From: Acanthaster planci
Taxonomy: Eukaryota > Echinodermata > Asteroidea > Valvatida > Acanthasteridae
Direction: 5' to 3'
Length of the DNA: 64,000 nucleotides
NCBI RefSeq assembly: GCF_001949145.1
Contig: NW_019091358.1
Coordinates: 3,884,887-3,948,886 of the forward strand
Numbering within the stretch: the stretch's first letter is position 1; each line of letters begins with the position of its first letter. Under the pieces are notes generated by a model. That model was not told the DNA's origin and searched no databases. It saw nothing but the letters and a program-made list of their open reading frames with translations. This document shows positions 11,890 through 23,800 of the stretch, piece by piece. The translations under genes and the position numbers were made by a program.

Positions 11890-14800
11890 CTGTTGTTGCA
11901 AAAAGAGAAGAGAATGGCACTTCCTTTGGATGTCAGATGAGAAAAAAAGGCTTTGAATTTTCTGGGTGCAGTGCCTGTGTAAATCTCACCAGAAGTCATG
12001 AAGTACATTTCATAGCTGATGAACGTTTTGCTCTTCGTTGGAAAACTGGAACAGCAAAGCTGCCATGGCTTGCTGCTTGTTATGAATTTGAATTTCTTTC
12101 CTGTAACAACAGCTTATGTTATTGAGACATCAAAGTTATACAAATATGGTTACTAAATTACAGGTGCATACTAACAAAGCTTCATCCAAATTTTTTACAA
12201 GATTGGTTGACATACGACTGCAATACAGATGTACAAGATATTTTATCCACCTTAGCAATAAAATTCATTATACTCTAAGAGAAAAAACCTAGTTAGTGCT
12301 GTGTGCAGAATGTGTGTTGAAAGGCGCCTGTCATTTAAAAGTAAATCAACAAAGACCACCAACGAGGGAGATAGGGGTACAAAGGCTTCACAGTTCTTTA
12401 CAGNNNNNNNNNNNNNNNNNNNNNNNNNNNNNNNNNNNNNNNNNNNNNNNNNNNNNNNNNNNNNNNNNNNNNNNNNNNNNNNNNNNNNNNNNNNNNNNNN
12501 NNNNNNNNNNNNNNNNNNNNNNNNNNNNNNNNNNNNNNNNNNNNNNNNNNNNNNNNNNNNNNNNNNNNNNNNNNNNNNNNNNNNNNNNNNNNNNNNNNNN
12601 NNNNNNNNNNNNNNNNNNNNNNNNNNNNNNNNNNNNNNNNNNNNNNNNNNNNNNNNNNNNNNNNNNNNNNNNNNNNNNNNNNNNNNNNNNNNNNNNNNNN
12701 NNNNNNNNNNNNNNNNNNNNNNNNNNNNNNNNNNNNNNNNNNNNNNNNNATTCCACTTCTTACTCCACCCCTGCCAATTAGTCCCTTCACTTCTTACTCT
12801 GGCTGTCCCATCATCTAACTTATCCAGCCCAACCATTACGCCCACCTTATCCAGCATTTCATCCAATTTCTACATACATGTAGAGTACCTTGTCCCCATA
12901 ATCCTCCTCCTACAGGTACCCCTCCACCAACATGCATCCTAATCTGTCACTTGGAGTCCTCCCCCCCATCCCTTACATTTTCCCCACATGCTGTACTTGT
13001 ACATTTGTATGTGTCTAAACACTGTCTATACATACATACATGTACATTACAGGAGTGCTCGTATGTACTGTATGTACTACAGGGTAAGTACACAGTACAA
13101 CTCAAACATTAACATTCAACTTTTAGAATGTTTTCATTAAATTCATAAGTTTCTAAGCATTAATGCCATAAGAGACTATTTACACACTGATGGAATTCCT
13201 AGAGGAAGCAAACAAGCACTCAGTGGCACATTTTAACACCTATGGACCTACAAGGAAAAATTTTAACATTTGAGGCCGGCCACCTGGCCGGCCAGACAGA
13301 AGACAGAAACCAGTATTACATAGGCTCGCATTTGCTTCGTAGCTCTCCAAAAAGAGGTTTGTCCATCCTTACCCACCCTTGCCCACAACATAGTGCTGGC
13401 CCAAAACTCATGACAGCATAACTGTGAAGGCACACTGAATATGTGAAATGGTTTCCAAGAGTCAAGATACCCACTCCAATGTGCTCTTTAATCTGGTGAC
13501 TGTTTCTCTCTGATATGGTTTCTCTGCCAGTGGCTGCAATGCAATGCAATACATGTACATGTGTAGTCACATGGAATGATATACCGGGAGCAATGGACGC
13601 ATTACATAAATATTCTGACTGTTATCTGTATCTTTTTTCAACACACTGCACACTCTGCATTGATTATGAACCTATCTCGGAGTATAGTATCTAGAATGGC
13701 ATAAACCGGACGAAATAACACAAATACATACTGTACAAATACACGTAGACAGCTGATCACCTTTAACTGAGAGAAAGATTAGACACACTGGCTATAACTA
13801 TTCTAATCTAGATGTTCATCTGTGGGGATTCTTGCTCAGGAGTACCAGCCAAAAAATCCACCAACATGCAGTGCACAAGGGTCTGTCTGACGTTCCTCTG
13901 CACAAACACAGGAAGGGCTTGGTGTCTTAGGGGCCCCGAGATCACGCGGCTCTTTTTAAGGTGGTATTAAAGTGAGACAACAAGGTGGGCCAGTGTGGTT
14001 ACAGAGAAGACATGGGAAAAATGATAAATAAGGAAAGAGACATGTACACTGTCTCCAGTGGAACTAACATTTACAAAAACAGTATTTAAGGAAGGGGGAC
14101 CCGAACTTGCAAGTGAGGCATACTGGCTGTGATAATTTCTGTCTCTAAAGTTACCAAATTAGAGAACAGAAAAAAAGGGGGAAAAGGTGTTGCCCCCCCC
14201 CAAAAATGAAAACTAAGGAGCTCTTTGGCACACATTCTCATGTATCTTACTGAGTACCGGTACATGTATCTATGTTGTGAAAAAGAACAAGTAAGCCTAC
14301 ATGTACTGTACCAGTACGCAGGATAAACAGATCGACTTTTGTTCACATGCTGAGAAGTACAACGTCAATGAGCAACAAATTAACTTGGGGTCAGTATATT
14401 GCTCGAACATCAATGTTTGGAGAGAGGGAATCAGATATTCTGCAAACAGATACAACCGGTATTTCAAAATAATCAACTTTCCAAAAATTCTTCAAAACAA
14501 ACAAATTTTTTAAAAAAAATTCCATATCCAATCCTGTTTAAACTTTTGCTCTTTTTGCTAACACAGTTTGATTCACAAGCTTTTCTGACTTTATGGTAAT
14601 TTTTCTCTTCTGATATCAAGTATCCCCCCATCACTTTATGCAAATTGCTCCAGAGGCAGGTCCAGCACTTGGACCCGTCGAGGTGCGTGATTCATCTCCT
14701 AGCCAGACACCCGATGGCAATGAAATCAGCACAGCGGCCGCCATAAAAAATCAACACGGCCTTGCTGCTGTGGAAATACTGAGTGGAGAAAGGGGAGGTG

Positions 14801-17800
14801 AAAATAAAAAAAAAACACTTACACTAGCAACGGACTCGTGATACAACCTTGTTAAAACTGGGCCATGGCGCAATCGCTCACTGAATAATGAGGCAACGTT
14901 GGGGCAAGCCTGACTTCAGCCCCTTGCTCAACCATCGTGGGGTTAAACAAGGATGTAATTTGATCTGCAATCGAGTTAACTGTCTATTAGGGCAGGATGA
15001 GCCTGCTGATGCGTAGCCCAGCCGCCGGTAATTAGCCTTACGTGGGTGTGCCAAAGCAAGATTATCCTTATGGAGTTTTCTCACAAAACAAGTGATTATT
15101 AATTGAATGTTGTGGAATATAACAACAAACTTTCTTTAAAGACTTGTGATCACAACATCCAAGCATGACAGCTCTTTGGAAGGAAAAACCTATAAGGCTC
15201 CCCTCCCCCTAAAAACCTTGGTCTCTGGTCAGACTAAAGTTCCAGAATTGATGCGGCGATTTTTTTTTGGTTTTGGTTGTTTTTTCGGGGGGGGGGGATA
15301 TGGTTGGCTTTTTAAGACTGGCAATGTACACGGAAATGAGTGGCATATTTAATCAACGAGTAAAGGCTTGTGGTAGCACGTCACATATCATACATGTACC
15401 ACCATTGTTGTTGATGAGCTGGCTGTAACTTTGTAATCTACCCACGGTCTACCGTTTGTGTTCGACATCAACATTACACAGTCGTAACGGATCTATCACC
15501 GGATACGAGCTACCCACGAATTAGTCTGGTTCCTTGAACAAATTGCCCTTCTGACTGGTGGACGGGAATCAGTCTACTCGCGAACATTCAGGCAGTGCGG
15601 AAATGGAGGGCGCAGTTTTGAGAATGTCGAGAAAAAAATGGAAAAAAAATTGATACGCATGTTCAAAATCGACGTGTGTGCTGACCAGAGACCGAAATGT
15701 TTTTTTTTTGGCCTAAACTAAAGAAAATTCCAGCTCAAAGTCACAAAGTCCAAGAGAGTAATACATGCACACCAATATTAGATTTTAGGAGAGCTGTTGG
15801 CTGTCCAGATCTTTGAGTGGCCCATATGCTACATGTACTGGTATCTAAAAGGGACATCTTCAGCAAACCAGCTTAGTCTGCCTCTTTCTCAAGAGGTGTT
15901 CCCCTATCATCAAGTAATACAATCTTCCCTCTATGAAAAGGCTCAATGCATAGATACAATTCCCATCAAAGGTACAAATATATCCCTGTTCAATCTTGAC
16001 ATTTTGCAGCTCTTAACAAGCCTTTTGCATGTGTTTGCTTGTCTTTCCACTTAACACAATACAGTAACCTTTACTGAAAATGACTGTAAGGTTTGGCTGT
16101 CATGACTGTAAAATGCCACTTTAAGCCAAAAATGACATTTCAGGCAGTTGCAACCCAATGCTGAGAAACAAACCAACCAGATGTGAAATTGCACATATAT
16201 GGCAACTCCCCCCCCCAGAAAAATACAGTAAATTTTGCAAAACCAACAACTGCATTATTGCACTGCAGTGAGAAATCTTTCCCTTTACCCTCAGAAACAT
16301 TAAAGGCATACATGTACTCCTTTGGTCAAAGTTCCTTGATCACCAAGGATAAACAAGTTATAACTTAACAGATTTTTCAACAAGAAAAACTGCTTTATTT
16401 CTCAGCTACATGTACATGTACAGTCCATGTACATGTACTTCATACTACAGCCACTAGGCATGTACATATCCACAATGCAGACATCTCTGACTGACCACTG
16501 AAGTGGAAGCCCAGGGTTTGTAAGATGAAAATTTGATTGGTCTGACTTGTTGGCAGGCAACTCACAACAACACCTGTCCATTTGAATGCCTACATATACG
16601 CTGCATACCTTGCATACCCTGGACATGTACATTGTACATGTATACATACCGATATGTGTACGAATTTCACAACACAAAACCATTTTCAATATACAGTACC
16701 TTTATTTTGCATTTACATGTACATTGTGATTTAACATTCAGGGATGACTGTACTTTAGCACGTCATTACATGATCATTCAAAGAGAAATTCATTCAATAA
16801 AATGCAAGACTGATTATAATTGATGACGCTACATGCATTTTCAGCAGCAAAGGACATCTTTAAGACAAGAGAATAAACAGAATAAAAGTCAGCAATGGTC
16901 ATGTGGCCAAAGGAGCAAAACTTCAGAAGTATGCAAAATCTGTTTCCTAGAAAAGATCACACACAAGTAACGTGCAAGCAGCTGCAGGGAACTTGCTAGA
17001 AGAGCTTGTGAAAAACTCACATTCTGTTGGTATTGAAGGCATTATTTGAATGGAGACTGGAATCCCACTCCAGCTCCAAGGGAAAAAAAACTGATACTCG
17101 ACAAAAAATATCATCTCATAGACCGGCCACCTGGCAAGCTGACATGCATCTGCACAAATTAGACAGCAGCAATGGCCTGCTAGACTGAATGGTTGGCCTT
17201 AGCCAAGCATTGATGCAGCATGCAGGACGTGATGGAAAGGCAGGTCGATGGAAACGCAGGTTGAACAGTGACACAGGACATAATTTTTTAGGAATTCCTG
17301 GCCCAAAGTACAATGCACCTGAGCAAGACTTCCAAGGCTTCCTGTGTTACAAAAGGTTTTAATTTTGATCTATCTAGTGTCTGGTGAAGGGCACTTAATT
17401 ACATATGCACTGCTGGTCGGTTCATACTTAGGCACATGCAAAAGCAAAGTGAACTTGACGTTATTAAACAACTACAGTGAAATTTATTTGTGTTTCGTGC
17501 CAAGCATGAATAGGCCTTTCAAGCAATCATAACAATACCGGTATGTCTAAGGGGTCATCCATTTTTTGTTTCATCATTTTAAACAATGTACCTGACCCTT
17601 CCCTCCATAGAGTAAGCAAGAAAATAATGATGGCCAATTGTCTTATTTTCACACCTTTTTGAAAGCATACACAGACTTTTACTGCCCCTCTCAGCACGGA
17701 TTGTTCCTTCATGAAAGTGATTTTGAAATTGACAACCTTTTCTGTAGATAATTTGAATTTTTCAAAATTAGCACTTTTTAGAGTACTTGCAAACAATGCA

Positions 17801-20800
17801 GTTTTGTATATGAGTCTATACGCACGTGCATGGCACAAGTACCAGTATACACGAACCGGGTACATGTACATTACATCTACGGCAGGTCACACACTACGCT
17901 GTTACCCAGATTATCTAAGGGTTATCGACAAATTTAACGCAGAGATTACCTGGGTCATTGAGAGCATTCACACTGCACTTCTCAGGGTTAGATATTCTCC
18001 AGGTTAACCGCCTCAAAATGCCACTTACCTGGGTAAGTTCTAACCCTACTTGCGAGGTGGATTAACCCACCGATCTCGGGGTTAACAACAGCTTTGAGGC
18101 AATTCTCCAGGTTACCTTCAGCGGTGTGAATACTCGCAGGGTTTTCTTCAGCCCGGGTTTTGTTTTCGGACAGTCCATTATTTTCACATGTACTTCATAC
18201 GAAGGATAGTAACTTGTCTTTCTGAGTTAAATTCTCGTACACTATTTGGAAGGCACCAGTCTTGACCTCATGCAACAAGCATGAACATATGTGGCATAAG
18301 TTCTTGTTTACACATATGTACACATTGGGACACATCGACACTTCTTCATTGTCTATGGCGAAAGTGGCGAAATTCAGAAGAAGTATAATCAACACTATGG
18401 GTTTCCAATTCCATGACAGGCACCATTTTGCTACTATGCTGTAGTGAGCAAAATTGGATTGTGGGAGGTCAGAGGTTAAGCTATGCACATGTGTACCTGA
18501 TTCTCTGGGTTGCCACTCTTGCAGTGTGAACATAGTTACGAATTACCTGGGTTGACAGGAAAGTAGGTAAGCTAAATTGCAGGGTGAAGTTTTGAAGTGT
18601 GAAACCGATTCTCTGGGGTAGTTCCTACCCAGATATGAACAACTACCGTACCCGGGTCATTAATTGCCCGCGGAAGTTCAGACTAATGTGAAAAGGGCTT
18701 ATACGTACATACTGCATACATGTACATGTACCACATGAATAATATAACGGCAAGAGGATAAAATGTAAGTTTTCATACCTTTAACAGCACTGCCAAAAAA
18801 CAGTGAAGGTGTACAACTCAATCTTCAATATGCGAAGAAGTACCATTATGTCTAGAAGCACCTGCAGTCAGTGTGCATATAACCTTGCCACGGTAAATCA
18901 TGTGAAGAATGAGCGCCTGCTGTCTAAAAGATCTTACCTGTGACGGAGCAGAAGACAAGGCTACTATATCAAATTCATCCTCACTGTAATAGGAGGGAGG
19001 GGAAAAAAAGAATAGAGAGATAGATTATCAACAATTTATAATCTACTTTTCAACCAAGTTTGATGATACAATTAAACATACATGTACCGAGTATTACATG
19101 TACATATACAACACTGTTCTTGTCTTTCAGACAAACAACATACTGTTGAGTGTTCATGTTATTTTGTGGAAGTCTCTGCTTGCTGAATGCAAAGATCTGA
19201 AGCTGATTCCAAAATTTTGCTTGAAAATTCAAGTACCAGTACATGTACATAGAACTTGTTCACGTAATGTACATGTGGAAATTGGTCAAGCTGTTGTCTA
19301 CCTCATTACTAGCTGTAAGTAATCAACAAATAGATCCCCCCCAAAAAAGTAGAAATAATAGGTGGTGCCTTTAACCTTTATTTTAAATGTCTTTTTCTGT
19401 AAAAATATTTCTTCTTCATGAATTATGAATGATACATTGTAGTGAGGTCAGTTAAAGCTTCAGCAATTTCTACTTTTGCAAGAATGTGTCCAAGGGAGAA
19501 TTACATTCAACACCTTTCTGAATGTTCTTTTAAACTTCAAAAAAGTCCCTTATTCAAAAAACCTTCAACAGAGAAACTGCTCAAATGCAATCAAGAAAAG
19601 CCCTATGCTTTGGGATAAAAGGCATGTTAAGAAGTGAACAAAACTAATCAAAATCAAAACAAAAAGCAGCATCCAAAATGGGAAGAAATGCTCTCGATTT
19701 CAGCTGGCAGGTTATAAAAACCAGCCGAGTTCACTTTGCCAGGGATCAATTGAAAGACAGATCGAATGAATGAAACATGACACCAAGCCCTGGTCAACCT
19801 GCTGTCCAGCTGCCCCAGGTAGGTCTTGATCGGACAAATGATTGCCAGTAGCCATTGATTTGCCCCCAATTTGCAAACCACAAACTTCATACCCTTTTTC
19901 TCTAAAGGACACATTTCAGTGCTCAACTTATTGTGAAGTATCTTACAGGTGAGATACCCATTGCCTATACTGCAGAGATATCATTGAATAAGATCACTAA
20001 GCAATTTATCTCAGGAGATTTTTCATTCTTCTTGAAAGGCAAGAATTTTAAAGTCAGCTCAGAAACCATCACTCACTTTAGACCCGTCCAATAAATTCAT
20101 GAAAAGATCACGACGACACATTTCTACATTAAAATTTTAAGTTTGATAATTACCACATGATCAGACTGCACAACTTCAGTTGGTAATTGTTTTTTTGAAC
20201 AGTTTATTTTAATTCTTTTGAAGTTAAGCATGTACATGTACATGCTGTTCTAACAATTTAAATTTGTACTGAATACTGAATGTATGTTCTAAGCAAACAG
20301 CCCATTGTCTAATTGGTTGTTTACATGCATGAAGTACATGTACATGTAAATGTCTTTGGCTAAAAAGTATTAAAAATTGACATGCACATGTATTTATTTA
20401 GGAACCTTCAAACCTGTCCTCTCGAATCTACATGGAATTTACTAATGTGTTGAGGACATTTCAAGTTCCTAATGGACATACATGTAACCCGGAACAATTT
20501 GAGGTAAATTGCACTCACGCAGAGAGTAGGTCCTTGGTAAATGAAATTGGTATTTTAATTTTTCTTTGTTTCTTCTCTTTTTGGGTATTTTTCTTTTTTT
20601 TTGAGGAGGAATTTTTTTTTACCAAAAGTGCATTCGTAAGACTGGGGCAATAAATACATGTAACAAATCTAACACCCTGAACATCAAAGTGCAGTTCTAA
20701 ACAAAAAATATAAACAGTTACTCATATCTTGAATGAGGTAATCTGATTTTGGTTGTGCAGTGTGCAGATATATACCAAGGCTCAAGAGTCCTTTATTGTT

Positions 20801-23800
20801 AATCTGGATATTTCAATGTACACATACTGTACGTACATACATGTACATGTATGAAACCCAATCCAATCTTAAAGGCATTCAATACACTTACACCTGAAAA
20901 AGAACAAACTCTTGTCTGGATTGAAACATTACACTGGTGGCACTGTTTCTATCTCCTCAACCTTACCTGAAGATTTCACGGCATTGAACTAGTAGCATTG
21001 AATTTTGTCATTTGCATGTATGTGCAGTATTGGGACGTTATGCAAGACAACCTCTGCTTAGAACTTTAAGAAAGCTGAAAACAGAACTTTCCGAGAAAAT
21101 GAAATTATAAAGATGTGCAATTTTGCCGTCAAACAGTTTTGTAAATTTGGCCAATTTCCAAAGATGAGTAAGGGTGTCATCATTGTCTCTGCGGAACGAA
21201 GCGTTTCTGCTCACTTATTGGCTGACTCTTCCGTACAGTATCTGTACTTAGAATTACCACGAATCCTTCCAAAATCCAGCACTTTTGGCAGATTTGACAG
21301 GACTGAAGAAGATAGAGCCCTGCCACTCACATGCTCACACTTTGGATAGGGCAGGAATCCGGAAGCCCTTCAAGCAAAGAATACATGTATATACATGTAT
21401 GTAGTTGGTTTTCAGAGAGGATTTAAAGATTTTTGAGATTGAGGGGTCAAGCTTAAAGAACTTTCAGACAGAAAATTGTACCAGAGGAAAGTCAGTTTTT
21501 ATTTTTACACTCTAGAGTATATTTTTTTGGCTAAATACAAGAACTCACCATGGAGTCTGGTATGATTTATACAATTTTTAAAGCATACTGGTACATGTAC
21601 ACAGTACATCCATGTACATGCAACTTAGGAAGGGCTTTCAAAGTCCACAGAAATTCAGTTTGGCTTCAGTTCAACCACCGACTGCATCCCTACCGGTATG
21701 CTTTCAGAAAAGAGGGACAGAAGTACAATAATTCACAGCATGATTTCCACTGAGATTGCCAAGGGTACTTCTTTATCTAATTCTGGGCATATTACTTTGG
21801 GCAGTGGGGTCCCAACAGAATATGGAACAAGATTGTCATCATGATGACACGAGTCATGTTGCAGTTGGTATGAACAGAATAATTTCAGTTCAATGCTGTT
21901 GAAAATCTGCTCATCCGTTCTTCACTTCTTTTTTTGCGGGGGATCTCGAGAGGCATTATACCCATTATAATTGGATTGATCTCTGTTTCACTTTGTTTTG
22001 GGGGTAATCACAGAGTTGACTATATGACAGAATTCAAACCCAAAGCCATTCTTTCCAAAAGCTCTCTGATGCTAAATGGTAATTTATACACACAAGCATC
22101 TTCCCCAGTAACATGTACAAAAAAATATGTTTAAATAAAAATATCAACAGAAAAACAAAGAACTTTCCCAGAGTCATTGAAGTGAGCCTGTAGACAAGCT
22201 ACATTGTACAGTAAACATGTAACAATAAAATTGGAAGCAATTTTTTTACACAAACACCCTCAGAATTAAGCCAAATCCCACTCCATTATATTGTTCCTGT
22301 AAACACGTTTCTTAGGGCAGATGCAAAATAAAAAGCTTCTGGATGGCACATGTTCAGCAATAAATCTGTATTTTGACTGGAATACTATACATTGTGGGGC
22401 TCTCCTCTAAAGCCCTTCATCTTTAAACGACTTAAAATTTCTGCATTTACGTCAGTAAAGAGGTCGATGTTTTTAAGGGTCTGAGGGTGGGCACCATGGC
22501 TAAAACAGAAATGTTTCCTTTGGGAGAAAAAAGAATAAACAAACTTTGTTGCTGGGGGGGTCAAAATTTTTCATGTGGGAGGAGTTACTGTATCTTTGGC
22601 TGTTGTTGAAGCCATTTATTCTCTTTGTTTTATTTTTGTCCAAACATGAAAATAAGACTCCTGCAGGGTTTACTGCAGCCATTAGTCTTAGACGGCTAAA
22701 AGGACAAACAAAAAAGGGGGCAAGGGGCAAGGACGGGTGTTCACCCCTAAACATAGACTGTATGCATGTGGACATATTATGAAAATTGTGAGTAGTTTGC
22801 TCGGAGTTTGCAATGTTTGTAAGAAAGCATTACAAAAAATTCTGAATACATGGAAAAAAGTTGGAAAACATTACAATAAAAAAAGGGAGACTGACAATGT
22901 ATATGCTACAAAATAAATATTTGTCAGCAAAATTTAACACAACCTTTAATGTACTTAATGTACGATATGTGCATGTACATGTACGGGTAGACTTGTTGCC
23001 ACTTTCAAAATTGTCTCAATCACAGAATCTAGTCGAAATTGTCAAAACCAATGCAGGACTGGGAACTGATGTAAAATTGGAAGGCGGACACTGCCTTCCC
23101 CTGAAATGTCAAAGCAGTCCAGGACATCACTTCCCACTGAGCCTTGGGGAAATATTCACTTATCCAGCCCAAAGGGGAAAAAAATCTGTCAATACATGTA
23201 CATCAAAAATGTTTATGTCTTCATCAGCTCTTGGAAAAAAAAAAAAAAAACGAATATGAAGGTACGTGTACATGTACATGATGTGCGACGCTAGTAAGGT
23301 TAACATGGGGAAAGCAGAAGAGAGACATCATGGTCTGTGACTCATGCACATGTCAAAACCATCCATTTCACCGAAGGCTGAACATACATGAACTGCACGG
23401 GATGTCTCCACACATGATTAATCTTATTTGAAATCACTGGGGGAACAAAACAATCACTGTCTGGATGTCTAGTCCAATTATCTCGGGAGGGTTCTGCAGG
23501 TGGGAGGACCCAGAGGTACCTGTGCATGTGAGAGACAGCTGAGAAGGGAGGAACTGATGGGTAGGAGGAAAGATGGAACGAAGTGATGTGGGAGAAGAGA
23601 TAGAAACTTCAGATGACATCAGCAGTGAGATGATGGCAAGATGTCCAGAAGGACACTGCAAGCCAGTGAAAAGCTACTGTCAGGAAAACATCATGTACAC
23701 ATACCCACATGTCCATAAATATGCACACGTTTCTGAATGCACCACTGCATGTGCACACATCGTACTTGTTCCGCAGTTGGAGGGACAAACACTTGACATT

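Larger units (their letters stand above)
11890..18937 (-). other. FAM219 intron 4
   Basis: This is a 7.0-kb GT-AG intron. It contains the assembly gap (12404-12749), a pyrimidine-rich stretch right of the gap, a doubled GGCCGGCC (13274-13293), a GC-elevated patch at 14638-15110, a short inverted-repeat element (15220-15693), a CATGTA cluster (16408-16439) and an ACCTGGGT-rich element (about 17900-18690). I see no exon. Confidence 0.8.

Noticed and set aside
12252-12942. Long open frames across the N gap
   Set aside because: Most of their length is N; the flanks are repetitive and have no homology.
14638-14841. Possible coding exon (67-residue frame, Ala/Pro-rich)
   Set aside because: It is on the strand opposite FAM219, has no splice partners and no recognisable similarity. 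It is kept only as a GC-elevated patch.
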